A stretch of 64,000 nt of DNA. It comes from CAVYVZ01 sp963772065. Lineage in GTDB: Bacteria > Acidobacteriota > Vicinamibacteria > Vicinamibacterales > UBA2999. The stretch spans positions 310,001-374,000 of the forward strand of contig CAVYVZ010000002.1 in NCBI GenBank assembly GCA_963772065.1, in the 5' to 3' direction. Each line of letters opens with the position of its first letter. Positions within the stretch are counted from its first letter, which is position 1. Below the pieces are notes generated by a model. The model saw nothing but the letters and a program-made list of their open reading frames with translations, searched no databases and was not told where the DNA came from. Below are positions 50,597-59,947 of the stretch, piece by piece. The translations under genes were made by a program, and so were the position numbers.

Positions 50597-52076
50597 CGTC
50601 GCCGCCGCGTAATCTGGAATGCCGGTATCCGTACGCGAAGTACACGGCGATCCCGATGGCCATCCAGATCAGCAGCCGTTCCCACGACTCCCATGGCAGG
50701 CTTGCCATCAGCACGAGGCTGACGGCCGCCGACAGCAACGGTATCCACGGCACGAGCGGAACGCTGAACGACCTCGGCGCGTCGGGTTCGCGTCGCCGCA
50801 TGAAGATGATCCCGATGGCGACGATGACGAAGGCGAGCAGCGTGCCGATGTTCACGAGGGCGCCGAGGACGCCGATCGTGCTGAAGCCGGCGGCAAGTCC
50901 GACCGCCACGCCCGTGAGAATCGTGGTGACGTGCGGCGTCCGGAAGCGCGGGTGAATCCGGGCCGCGAACGGCGGCAGCAGGCCGTCTCTCGCCATCGCG
51001 AGGAAGATGCGCGGCTGCGCCATCATCATGACCAGCATGACCGATGTCAGCCCGGCCAGGGCGCCAAGCGTGACCAGAATCCTGAGGACGCCCATCGGCC
51101 CGGCCCATAGTGTTCCCGCGGCGCTGCGTTCCGCCGCCTCCACGGCGATCACGAGCGGCGCCGGCTCATTGAGCATCCGCCCGTAGGGCACCAGCGAGAT
51201 CATCGCCGCCGACACGAGCACGTAGAGAATGGTACAGATCGCGAGCGATCCGATGATGCCAACGGGCATGTCGCGCTGCGGGTCCCTGGCTTCCTGCGCG
51301 GACGTCGACACGGCGTCGAATCCGATGTAGGCAAAGAAGATCACCGCGGCACCCCGGAAGATCCCGCTGACGCCGTACTCGCCGAAGGTGCCCGTATTCG
51401 GCGGAACGAACGGCGTGAAGTTGCGGGCGTTGAAGAAGACGGCTCCAGCCGCAATCACCAGCAGGACAACGCCGACCTTGATGATGACCACGACGTTGTT
51501 GACCGTGGCGGACTCCTTGATGCCGATGACGAGCAGGATGGTGACGAGGATCGTGATGATGACCGCGGGGAGATTGAACACCGCGGTGACCGTCTCGCCT
51601 CCGGGCAGCGCGATCGACGTGCCGGGCGCGGCGCTGAGCGCCGGTGGAAACTGCATCCCGAACTGCCGCAGCAGCGTCACGAGATTGCCCGACCACCCCA
51701 CGGCGACGGTGGCCGCGCCGAGCGCGTACTCCAGAATCAGATCCCAGCCGATGATCCAGGCGATGAACTCGCCGAGCGTGGCATAGGCATACGTGTACGC
51801 GGACCCGGCAATGGGGACCGACGTGGCGAACTCGGAATAGCACAGCGCGGCCAGCGCGCTGACCAGGCCCGCAATCACCATCGACAGCACGATCGCCGGG
51901 CCTGCATGGGCCGCGGCCGCTTGACCGGTGAGCACGAAGATGCCGGTGCCCACCACGGCACCGACACCCAGCAGAACCAGGTTGGAGCGGCCGAGCACGC
52001 GGGGGAGGGTCGCGCCGCCGCTGTGCTCGTGCTCGTCGAGGATGCGGGCGACCGGCTTGCGCATGAAGATCGACAT
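50541..52076 (-). CDS. APC-superfamily cationic amino acid transporter (CAT/YfnA-like)
   Basis: 511 residues and about 12-14 TM helices. N-terminal FMRKPVARIL...LPRVLGRSNLVLLGVGAVVGTGIFVLTGQAAA is the CAT-family start. AYTYAYATLGEFIAWIIGWDLILEY, FFAYIGFDAVSTSAQEARDPQRDMP and MVMMMAQPRIFLAMARDGLLPP follow. It imports amino acids by proton symport in relatives. The tail (RRRSESRA) is basic, and the 3' end overlaps parC tail to tail. Confidence 0.9.
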   Translation of the reverse strand: MSIFMRKPVARILDEHEHSGGATLPRVLGRSNLVLLGVGAVVGTGIFVLTGQAAAAHAGPAIVLSMVIAGLVSALAALCYSEFATSVPIAGSAYTYAYATLGEFIAWIIGWDLILEYALGAATVAVGWSGNLVTLLRQFGMQFPPALSAAPGTSIALPGGETVTAVFNLPAVIITILVTILLVIGIKESATVNNVVVIIKVGVVLLVIAAGAVFFNARNFTPFVPPNTGTFGEYGVSGIFRGAAVIFFAYIGFDAVSTSAQEARDPQRDMPVGIIGSLAICTILYVLVSAAMISLVPYGRMLNEPAPLVIAVEAAERSAAGTLWAGPMGVLRILVTLGALAGLTSVMLVMMMAQPRIFLAMARDGLLPPFAARIHPRFRTPHVTTILTGVAVGLAAGFSTIGVLGALVNIGTLLAFVIVAIGIIFMRRREPDAPRSFSVPLVPWIPLLSAAVSLVLMASLPWESWERLLIWMAIGIAVYFAYGYRHSRLRGGDATTRQAAADSRRRSESRA

Positions 52077-52178
52077 GCGCCTGAGCGTGTGCCGCGGGCG
52101 CCCGCGCTGTCATGAAGGCTTGGTCAAGGCCCGCCCAAGTTTCTTTGAAGAAGTTATCAAGGGTGTAGGATCAACGGG

Positions 52179-53513
52179 TTGCAGACAGCCACCTTCGTCG
52201 AGGCGGCGGAGCGGCGGGCAGTGGCCTTCGGCCCGTTCACCTTCGATCGGACCAGCCGGCTGCTCTCGAAGGAGGGCGTCGAGCTTTCACTCCCTCCGCG
52301 GGTCCTGGCGGTGCTGGCTCTCCTCCTCGATCGGCAGGGCGAGCTCGTCACCAAGCAGGAGCTTATCAGCGCGGTATGGCGCGACGCCTTCGTCACCGAG
52401 ACGTCGCTGGCCGAAGCAATCAGCGTGCTCCGTCAGACGCTCGGCGACGATCCACAGCGCCCCACCTACGTCCAGACCCTCCATCGCCGCGGCTATCGTT
52501 TCGTCGCCGCGCCGCTGATCGAATCCGGGCGCATCGCCACGGCAACTGCGGCGTCTTCGACGCCTGCCGTATCCGAGCCGCGATTGTCGGCGCTCGTGCC
52601 CTGGATCATCACGCTCTTCGCGCTGCTCACCGCGGCCTCCGCCGTGTGGCGGTACGTCGACAGGGCGGCCCCCGTGCCGCGGGCACCGGTCCGCTTCGAC
52701 ATGCCGCTGCCGGCCGGCGTCACGGTTGCGACCTCAGGTGGGCCGGTTGCCGTTTCACACGACGGTTCGCTGATCGCGCTGGCCGCGTGCAAGGCGTCGG
52801 ACTGCGGCATCTACCTGCGGCCGCTCTCGGGGACCACGCCGACGCTCGTCGCCGGTACGGCGGGTGGCGCCGCGCCGTTCTTCTCCCCGGACGGACGGTC
52901 GATGGGATACTTCGCAAACGGGCGCGTGTACACCATCGCGCTCGGCGGCGGATTGCCGGTCGCCGTTGCCGATGCGGCCGAGCCGCTCGGGGCGGCCTGG
53001 TTGAGCGAGGGGCGGATCGTATTCGCGCGCGCCGCCTCCGATGGCCTCTTCGTGGCCGGCGAACGTGGCGGCCGCGTCGAGCCGCTGACCACCCCTGGTG
53101 CGGGCGAAGGCGGTCATCGCTGGCCGGCCGCGGCGCCCGACGATTCGTCGGTGGTCTTCATCGTCGATGCCGCACGCGATTACGCCGGCTCCGTGTCGAT
53201 GCGCACACGTGTGTGGGGCCGATTGCTGGACGAGGTGACGGCCGTGCGGGTTCCGCTGCCGGGATACCTCCTCGCGCAGCGCGGCCCCGATTTGCTCGGA
53301 AGCGCGGTCGATGCGCACGTCAGCGCGATCACCGGCCTTCCCGCCCCCGTTGCCGGTCTCGACGCGGGAGCCGCCGCGCCACAGTTTGCGATGAGCGCCG
53401 GCGGAACGCTGGTGATCGCGCCGCCCGCCGCCGCCGTCCTGCAGGTCGCGCTCGACTGGTCCGGCGAGCTGCGTCGCCTCGTGCCGGCACCGCAGCCGGC
53501 GATGCCGCGTTAA
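52179..53513 (+). CDS. ToxR/CadC-like membrane winged-helix protein with TolB-like repeats
   Basis: 444 residues. OmpR-type winged helix (about 15-110: FGPFTFDRTSRLLSKEGVELSLPPRVLAVLALLLDRQGELVTKQELISAVW...YVQTLHRRGYRFVA), one TM helix near 134-152, and an extracytoplasmic region with TolB/WD40-like strands (GGAAPFFSPDGRSMGYFANGRVYTI). Such one-component sensors are frequent in Acidobacteriota. The propeller is shorter than in full-length relatives. TTG 52179 is used, seven bases after TAGGAT, again a near-leaderless start. Confidence 0.85.
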   Translation: MQTATFVEAAERRAVAFGPFTFDRTSRLLSKEGVELSLPPRVLAVLALLLDRQGELVTKQELISAVWRDAFVTETSLAEAISVLRQTLGDDPQRPTYVQTLHRRGYRFVAAPLIESGRIATATAASSTPAVSEPRLSALVPWIITLFALLTAASAVWRYVDRAAPVPRAPVRFDMPLPAGVTVATSGGPVAVSHDGSLIALAACKASDCGIYLRPLSGTTPTLVAGTAGGAAPFFSPDGRSMGYFANGRVYTIALGGGLPVAVADAAEPLGAAWLSEGRIVFARAASDGLFVAGERGGRVEPLTTPGAGEGGHRWPAAAPDDSSVVFIVDAARDYAGSVSMRTRVWGRLLDEVTAVRVPLPGYLLAQRGPDLLGSAVDAHVSAITGLPAPVAGLDAGAAAPQFAMSAGGTLVIAPPAAAVLQVALDWSGELRRLVPAPQPAMPR

Positions 53514-54323
53514 GTGCTGCGCGCGCTCGTCATCCTCATTGTCATCGTGGTTCTTCTGAAGCTCGCCGTGAGCCGGCTCGAGCCGGCCATGGTGTTCTTC
53601 CCGATGAGCGGCGAGGAGCAGACACCGGCGAGTCTCGGCATTCGCTACACCGCGTTGAGGCTGCGAACCGCCGACGGCGTTCGCATCGCCGCATGGCAGC
53701 TCGAGCCGGAAACGCCAACGGCCGACATCGTGTACTTCCATGGGAACGGCGGGAACCTCTCAATGTGGCTCCCCGTGCTGGCGGCGCTCCACTCTTTCGG
53801 GTATCGCGTTCTTGCCGTGGACTATCGCGGCTACGGCGCGAGTGAAGGGTCACCGAGCGAGCGTGGAGTCATGCTCGACGCTGAGGCGGCTGTCCGTCAC
53901 GCCTCGAGCGAAGTCGAACGGCGCACGACGTGTCGCCCATTGATCTACTGGGGACGCTCGCTCGGCGGCCCGATCGCGGCCGGCGCCGCAGGCGTCATCG
54001 CACCCGACGCGCTCGTACTCGAAAGCACGTTCCCGGACAAGGTGTCGGTCATACGGTGGAACCCCGTGTTCCGCGGATTGAACCTGTTCTCGTCGTATCG
54101 GTTCGACACGGTCGGCGCGCTGCGCGGCTTCAAGAAGCCCGTGCTCGTCGTACACGGCGACGCCGACACGATCATCCCTCACGCGCTTGGCCGGGAACTC
54201 TTCGAACGGCTCGATGCGCCGAAGCAGCTGGTGACGCTGCGCGGCGCGGATCACAATGATTTCTTCGACGCGCGTCATGAGGCGTACTGGACGCCGCTGC
54301 GCGCGTTCATAGACGCGCTATGA
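53514..54323 (+). CDS. Membrane-anchored alpha/beta hydrolase
   Basis: 269 residues. N-terminal TM (3-17), then an alpha/beta-hydrolase: FHGNGGNLSMW oxyanion region, nucleophile Ser149 in WGRSLGG, acid near Asp216-Asp218 in VVHGDAD, His247 in GADHND. It is like the BEM46/YfhR group of unknown substrate. GTG 53514 follows the previous TAA immediately, and the stop overlaps the DinB start (ATGA). Confidence 0.88.
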   Translation: MLRALVILIVIVVLLKLAVSRLEPAMVFFPMSGEEQTPASLGIRYTALRLRTADGVRIAAWQLEPETPTADIVYFHGNGGNLSMWLPVLAALHSFGYRVLAVDYRGYGASEGSPSERGVMLDAEAAVRHASSEVERRTTCRPLIYWGRSLGGPIAAGAAGVIAPDALVLESTFPDKVSVIRWNPVFRGLNLFSSYRFDTVGALRGFKKPVLVVHGDADTIIPHALGRELFERLDAPKQLVTLRGADHNDFFDARHEAYWTPLRAFIDAL

Positions 54324-54821
54324 CAGAACGTGACCGTCTCATCGATCAGCTCGAGCGCGAAATCGGCGGGGTGCCCTGGCACGGTCCGTCGCTCGTGAAC
54401 ATCCTCGAAGGCGTCACGGCCGAACAGGCCGCACGCCCGCCATCGCCCGGGGCTCATTCCATCTGGGAGATCCTGCTCCACATGACCGGATGGAAGCGCG
54501 AGGTCGCACGCCGCGCGCGCGGCCATGCCGCCGCGGAGCCGGCTGCGGGCGACTGGCCGGCGATCGGCGAGGTCTCTGAAACACGCTGGCGCGCCGCGCG
54601 CGAGGATCACCTCGCGGCGCAACGCGAGCTCCTCGACCTCGTCCAGACCCTCTCCGATACCCAGCTGGACACGCAGGTCAACGGGGATACAGCCGCTTTC
54701 ATCGGCGCCGGGCATCAGCGTGCGAGCCACGCTGTACGGCATCCTGCAACACGACGTTTACCACTCCGGGCAGATTGCGATTTTGAAAAGGCTGGCGGGC
54801 GGCACTATCCGCTATACTTAG
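54320..54821 (+). CDS. DinB family protein, frameshifted
   Basis: About 166 residues. N-terminal frame: WHGPSLVNILEGVTAEQAA...SIWEILLHMTGWKREV (first metal His). The C-terminal motif TLYGILQHDVYHSGQIAILKR, with the other two His, is in a shifted frame after an extra base near 54713. Removing it gives GISVRATLYGILQHD. The family has metal-bound four-helix bundles, with thiol transferase or hydrolase roles in relatives. Coupled to the upstream hydrolase gene. Confidence 0.83.
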
Positions 54822-54833
54822 TGGTCTTCTTGC

Positions 54834-54960
54834 CAGGGGCGAGGGGTCAGGGGCGAGTGGCGAGGGCTGTCTCAGGGACGAGGAGCCAGCCTCGAGGCTT
54901 TAGCCTTGTCCCTCACGATTGAGACCGCCCTCGCCCCTCGCTCCTGACCCCTCGCCCCTG
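54834..54960. repeat. 127-bp GC-rich inverted repeat
   Basis: Left arm CAGGGGCGAGGGGTCAGGGG is mirrored by right arm CCTGACCCCTCGCCCCTG. The arms continue imperfectly inward (GGCGAGGGCTGTCTCAGGGAC against GTCCCTCACGATTGAGACCG). It fills the gap between the DinB and NYN genes. It could fold into one long hairpin and end transcription. Confidence 0.7.
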
Positions 54961-54974
54961 ACGATGTCCTTAGA

Positions 54975-56397
54975 ATGATTTCCACAGATACACGTTCCAG
55001 AATTGCGGTTTTCATCGATTTCGACAACGTCGAGATCGGCGTCAAGTCCACGCTCGGCGGCCCGTTCGACATCGGCCTGGTGCTCGAGGCCATCAAGGAG
55101 CGCGGTGAGATCGTCACGAAGATCGCGTACAGCGACTGGAAGCGCGCCGGCGACTACAGCCGCCTCCTGACGCAGCATGCGATCCGGATGGTCCAGCGCA
55201 ACTTCACGCCCGGTGGCGACAAGAACGGCGCCGACATCACCATGGCGCTCGACGCGCTCGAGATGGCCTTCACCCACGATCACATCAACGCCTTCGTCAT
55301 CGTCGGCGGCGACAGCGACTTCATCTCGCTCGTCGAAAAGCTGAAGCAGGTACGGCCGCCGTGTGATCGTCGTCGGCGGGCGGCAGTTCACGAGCCTGAC
55401 GATGCAGCGGAACTGCCACGAGTTCATCGCGTACGAGAACCTCGTCGGCGCGTCGCGGCCCGCGCGCGCGGAGCGCGGAACGAAGCCGGCGGCGGGCGCT
55501 CATCAGAGCGACATCGCGAAAGCGCTTCCGCTCGTCAAGCGCGCGCTGAAGGTCCTCTCCGAGCGCGAGGTGACGCCGCAGCTCGGCCTGTTGAAGAGCA
55601 CCCTGCTGCAGCTCGACTCCACCTTCTCCGAGCGCGAGTACGGCGCGGGAAGCTTCCGCGATTTCATGGAGAAGGTCGCCAAGGCTGGCGCCGTCACGCT
55701 CAAGCACTCGGGCCGGAGCCTCCTGGTGGAACCGGTGGAGGACGGCGGGTCGCCCGTGGAGCCTGCGGAGCCCGCTCCGACGGTCGTAGAGAAAGTCCTA
55801 GAGAAGGTCGTGGAGAAGGCCGTCGAGGACGATGAGGAGATGCCCGTCAGCGAGCTCGGGAACGCCGAGGGCGTTCGCGCCGTGCAGCAGGCGCTTTCGT
55901 CGGGCACGCCACGCTGGCCGATGTACATCCGGCAGGCGAAACAGTTTCTGAAGGGCGCCATCGAGAACTTCGACGAGCGCCGCTACGGCTTCGCGTCGGT
56001 CGTGGATCTCCTTCGCGCGGCGGCGAAGACGGGCGTCGTGCGGATCGAGCGTGATCGCCAGGGCGGCATGCGTGTCTTCCCCGGCGTGAACCTCAAGCCT
56101 GCCGTTGCACCGGCGTCCGCCGTCGCGGAACCCGAGACCCTGGATGTGACCGAGGTGGTTGGAGAGGCCGCACCCGCCACGGTGGGCGAGCCGGTCACCG
56201 ATATCGCCGCAGAGCCTCCAATTGTCGATGCGGAGATTTCCGAGTCGCCGACGTCTGCCGAAGCGGAAACGATCGACGTAACGGAGGTTCCGGGGTCGAA
56301 GACGCGGAGACGCGGCGGCAGGGCCGCAAAGACCGCGAAGGTGCCGAAGACTCGGGAGCCGAAGGCCGCGAAACCGGCGCGCTCGCCGCAGGTCTGA
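54975..56397 (+). CDS. NYN-domain protein with LOTUS/OST-HTH-like repeats, frameshifted
   Basis: About 473 residues. NYN/LabA nuclease-like domain (1-150): VFIDFDNVEIG, DWKRAGDY, GADITMALDALEMAF, FVIVGGDSDFISLVEKL with the acidic residues of this PIN-like fold. Then two OST-HTH-like units (KRALKVLSEREVTPQLGLLKSTLLQLDSTFSEREYGAGSFRDFMEKV; GTPRWPMYIRQAKQFLKGAIENFDERRYGFASVVDLLRA), an acidic linker and a Lys/Arg-rich tail. An extra base at 55349-55350, at a GTAC, breaks KQYGRRVIVVGG. Probably RNA-binding or RNA-cleaving. The basic tail may continue in another frame to about 56471. Confidence 0.83.
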
Positions 56398-56467
56398 AAC
56401 CGGCAGGCCCGGCGCGTGCACGCAAGTCGCCGCGGCCGAAGCCTTCCGAGGCAGCCGATCGCAGAAG

Positions 56468-56861
56468 CTAGCGGGCGTAGATCGCTTCGACGTAGCCCGC
56501 GCGCTTCGTCCATTGAATGCGGCGGGCGGCGAGATCGTCGGTTCGTTGACCGGGCGCACGGACGTAAATCAGCACCTCGTCATAGTGGTCGCGCACGGGC
56601 TCGACGAGCTGCGCGGCGATAGCCGACGCACTCGCGCCGAGGTCGGTCTGGACCTCGACCACCATCATGTGATGGGCGGAGTAGCGCGCGGGTGACTGTC
56701 CAACCCGGGTACCGCTCGCCGGCGCGCGGCGGTGGGGGCGGTAATACGGCTGCCGGTATCGGATGACGGACGGAATCGGGGCGCTCGACCGGCCCGATGG
56801 CCATGATGAGCGCAGCCAGAAGCGCCAGCCAGGCGGTGCCGAATAGCAGCACGCGCGCCAT
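56468..56861 (-). CDS. Small membrane-anchored hypothetical protein, frameshifted
   Basis: About 131 residues. N-terminal TM (VLLFGTAWLALLAALIMAIG), proline-rich linker (AAVLPPPPPRAGER), then a compact domain MMVVEVQTDLGASASAIAAQLVEPVRDHYDEVLIYVR...WTKRAGYVEAIYAR. The two parts are in different frames; one extra base at the GTAC 56709-56712 explains it (AGERTRVGQSPARYSAHHMMVV). I do not recognise the family. Divergent from the DUF1835 gene. Confidence 0.6.
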
Positions 56862-56880
56862 CGCGCTACTCTAGTCCCGC

Positions 56881-57799
56881 ATGCTTCATATCACCAATGG
56901 CGATTCTGCCGCGGAACGGATCCGGACTCTAGGGTTGCCCGGCGACGTCCTGCCCTGGCGGGACGTTCTGCACGAAGGCCCGGTACCCGCGCCGGCGACG
57001 CTCGATTCGCTGCGGCCCCTTCGCGCCAGGTTCCTCGCTTCCGACGCCGCATCGGCCGTCCAGGTCGCAGAGGACTTCGAGGCTCGCGACCGCCGTCTCG
57101 GTTCGAGCCTTCGTGAAGACGAGGTCGTGCTGTGGTTCGAGCACGACCTCTACGATCAGCTGCAGCTCCTGCAGATCCTCGATTGGTACGCGATGCACCG
57201 CGGATCGCACCGCGTCATGCTCGCGCAGGCGGACGACTACCTGGGCCCCATGGACGCCGCGCCGCTTCGGGCCCTGTGGGATCGTCGCGCCGAGGTCACC
57301 GATGCGCAGTTCACCGCCGCGCAACGCGCATGGGCGGCGTTCGCGGCTCCGGATCCGCAGGGAATCCTCGGCGTCTTCGACACCTTGGCGGTGCTCCGGT
57401 ATGCGCGGCCCGCGTTGGTCCGTCACCTCGAAGAGTTCCCCGCCGTCGGCACCGGCCTCTCGCGCACCGAACGCCACATCCTCGAGACCCTCGTGGTCGG
57501 CTCCTGGCTTCTGAAGGATTCTGTTCACCGCCGCCCATCTCGATCGTGAAGACCCCTTCTTCCTCGGGGACACCACGTTCTACGAGCGGCTGAACACGCT
57601 GGCGGTCGGAGACAGCCCGCTCGTCGGAATCGACGGCGAGCGCGCCTGGCTGACCGATGCCGGACGCGAAGTGCTCGGCGGCCGTCTCGACCGGATCGAG
57701 ACGCTGGGCATCGATCGCTGGCTTGGCGGCGTGCATCTCACAGGACGGCGGGTGCCGTTCCGGTGGAACGCCGAGGCCCGGCGGATCGTCACGTCGTAG
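56881..57799 (+). CDS. DUF1835 domain-containing protein, frameshifted
   Basis: About 305 residues. DUF1835 N-terminus: LHITNGDSAAERIRTLGLPGDVLPWRDVLHEGPVPA, VVLWFEHDLYDQLQLLQILDW. The C-terminal part (FTAAHLDREDPFFLGDTTFYERLNTLAVG...GGVHLTGRRVPFRWNAEARRIVTS) is in a shifted frame after about 57510-57530. The family has no assigned reaction. It ends 29 bases before parE. Confidence 0.8.
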
Positions 57800-57828
57800 A
57801 CTCGTTGTTCGTTATGCGTAGCGCATAG

Positions 57829-59733
57829 ATGGCCAACTACACCGCGAAAGACATCACCGTTCTCGAAGGGCTCGAGCCGGTGCGCAAGCGTCCGGGCATG
57901 TACATCGGAGGCGTCGGTGCCTCGGGGCTGCACCATCTCGTCTGGGAGATTCTCGACAACTCCGTCGACGAGGCCATGAACGGCCATGCCTCGAACATCA
58001 CGGTGACGCTGCACGAGGACGGCTCGTCGATCACGATCGCAGACGATGGCCGCGGCATTCCGATCGACAAGCATCCGAAGACGAAAAAGAGCGCCCTCGA
58101 GGTGATCTTCACGATGCTGCACGCCGGCGGAAAGTTCGAGCAGGGGAACTACAAGACGGCGGGCGGTCTGCACGGCGTCGGGGCCTCGGTCGTCAACGCG
58201 CTGTCGAAGGAGCTTCGCGCCACGGTCCGGCGGGACGGCGCGCAGTGGGAGATGACCTTCAAGCAGGGCAAGCCGGCGAGCGCCCTCAAGAAAGCCGGAG
58301 CCGCGCGCGGCACCGGCACCACCGTCTTCTTCCATCCGGATCCGCTCATCTTCCCGAAGATCGAGTTCGACCCGCAGACCATCCGCGAGCGGCTGGAGGT
58401 GGTCAGCTACCTGCACAAAGGCGTCCGCGTCACGTTCGACAACGAAGCCGAGCGGGGCAAGGAGGTGTTCCAGCACGACGAGGGCCTTCAGGACTACCTG
58501 CGCAAGATCGTCGCCGAGCGCGGCGCGAAGCCGGCGCACGAGGCGCCGTTCGTGCACAGCCGCGAGAGCGGGCCGCGGCTCGACCTGGTGCTGCAATGGA
58601 CGGAGTCGACCGACGAGCACCTGCGCAGCTACGTCAACGGGATACCGACCGGGTCGGGCGGCACGCACGAGAACGGTTTCCGCGCGGGGCTCGGAAAGGC
58701 CGTGCGCAACTACATCGACACGCACAACCTCTCTCCGAAGGGTGTGACGCTGACCGCCGAAGACATCCGCGAAGGGCTCGTGGGCGTGCTCAGCCTCTTC
58801 ATCGAGGAGCCGCAGTTCCAGGGGCAGACGAAGGATTGGCTGAACAACCCCGAAGTGCTCTCCGTGGTCGACTCGGCGGTGCGCCCGGCGCTCGAGCATT
58901 GGTTGAACCACAACCGCACGATCGCGGAAGCCATCGTGGCGCGCATCATCCTCGCGGCGCGCGCGCGCGAGGCGAGCCGCGCGGCGCAGGCGGAAGTGAC
59001 GCGCAAGACAGCGACGTCCGGCCGCCTGAACCTCCCGGGCAAGCTCAGTGACTGCTCCGCCAGCGGCCGTGAAGACAGCGAGCTCTTCATCGTCGAGGGC
59101 GATTCCGCGGGCGGGTCGGCGAAGCAGGGACGCGACCGGGCGAAGCAGGCGATTCTGCCGCTGCGTGGGAAGGTGATGAACACCGAGGGGATGACGCTCG
59201 CGAAGGTGCTCGAGAACAAGGAACTCGCCGACCTCGTCACCGCGCTCGGCTGCGGCCTCGGCAAGAACTTCGATCTGGACCGGCTGCGCTACGGCCGCGT
59301 CATCATCCTGGCCGATGCCGATTCGGACGGCCACCACATCGCCACCTTGCTTCTCACGTTCATCTACCGCCATCTGCCGCAGCTCATTGCGAGCGGCAAG
59401 GTGTTCCTCGCGCAGCCGCCGCTGTACCGCATCGACATCGGCAAGGACACGTACTGGGCGCTCGACGACGCGCACCGCGACCGTCTGCTGAAGCTGCACG
59501 GCAACGGCCGCGGGCATCCGGAGATCACGCGGTTCAAGGGTCTCGGCGAGATGATGCCGAAGGTGCTGTGGGAGACGACGCTGAATCCCCGGACGCGGAG
59601 GCTATTGCGCGTCGAGATTCAGGATCAGATCGTGACTGATCGCGTGATCAACGAGTTGATGGGGAAGGACGCGTCGGCGCGGTTCCGGTTCATCATGGAT
59701 CGCGCCGAGGAGGCTCAGGAACTCGATGTCTAG
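57829..59733 (+). CDS. parE: DNA topoisomerase IV subunit B (ParE/GyrB family)
   Basis: 634 residues. GHKL ATPase: EPVRKRPGMYIGG, LDNSVDEAMNG, DDGRGIPIDKHP, GGLHGVGASVVNAL. Transducer domain, then TOPRIM: LFIVEGDSAGGSAKQGRDR and ILADADSDGHHIATLL, with C-terminal ITRFKGLGEMMPKVLWETTLNP. It lacks a GyrB-type insert, and the TLNPRTRRLLRV ending suits ParE. Pairs with parC at 48212. Confidence 0.92.
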   Translation: MANYTAKDITVLEGLEPVRKRPGMYIGGVGASGLHHLVWEILDNSVDEAMNGHASNITVTLHEDGSSITIADDGRGIPIDKHPKTKKSALEVIFTMLHAGGKFEQGNYKTAGGLHGVGASVVNALSKELRATVRRDGAQWEMTFKQGKPASALKKAGAARGTGTTVFFHPDPLIFPKIEFDPQTIRERLEVVSYLHKGVRVTFDNEAERGKEVFQHDEGLQDYLRKIVAERGAKPAHEAPFVHSRESGPRLDLVLQWTESTDEHLRSYVNGIPTGSGGTHENGFRAGLGKAVRNYIDTHNLSPKGVTLTAEDIREGLVGVLSLFIEEPQFQGQTKDWLNNPEVLSVVDSAVRPALEHWLNHNRTIAEAIVARIILAARAREASRAAQAEVTRKTATSGRLNLPGKLSDCSASGREDSELFIVEGDSAGGSAKQGRDRAKQAILPLRGKVMNTEGMTLAKVLENKELADLVTALGCGLGKNFDLDRLRYGRVIILADADSDGHHIATLLLTFIYRHLPQLIASGKVFLAQPPLYRIDIGKDTYWALDDAHRDRLLKLHGNGRGHPEITRFKGLGEMMPKVLWETTLNPRTRRLLRVEIQDQIVTDRVINELMGKDASARFRFIMDRAEEAQELDV

Positions 59734-59745
59734 TCTTCGATCCCC

Positions 59746-59826
59746 GGCTTAAGGCTTAGGGCTCACGGCTCAGGGCCGTAACATCAAGGCCATAAGCCTT
59801 GAGTGCCTTGAGCCCTGAGCCCTAAG
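59746..59826. repeat. GGCTTAAG hairpin repeat, copy 2
   Basis: GGCTTAAGGCTTAGGGCTCA on the left is answered by GCCTTGAGCCCTGAGCCCTAAG on the right. It resembles the 8477-8560 copy. It lies 13 bases after the parE stop, so it could end the parE transcript. Confidence 0.65.
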
Positions 59827-59833
59827 AAACAGA

Positions 59834-59945
59834 AATGGCCCGAGGGCCCGATAGGGCCCAAGGGCCAAATAACGAAATAACCGATAAATCGCTAAATCAC
59901 CAATCCGCAAATCATCAATCAATCGCCCAATCTCAAATCACCCAT
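59834..59945. repeat. GGGCCC cluster and AAATC-rich low-complexity tract
   Basis: ATGGCCCGAGGGCCC and TAGGGCCCAAGGGCC form palindromic GC words. An AT-rich stretch of about 80 bp follows, built of degenerate AAATCNCC-like units (AAATCGCTAAATCACC, AAATCATCAATC, AAATCACCC). It is sharply lower in GC than its neighbours. No gene seen. Confidence 0.6.
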
Positions 59946-59947
59946 TC

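Noticed and set aside
59834..59945. Origin of replication (AT-rich tract near parE)
   Set aside because: No DnaA boxes (TTATCCACA-like) are visible and no dnaA, dnaN or gyrB context. It looks like low-complexity repeat.
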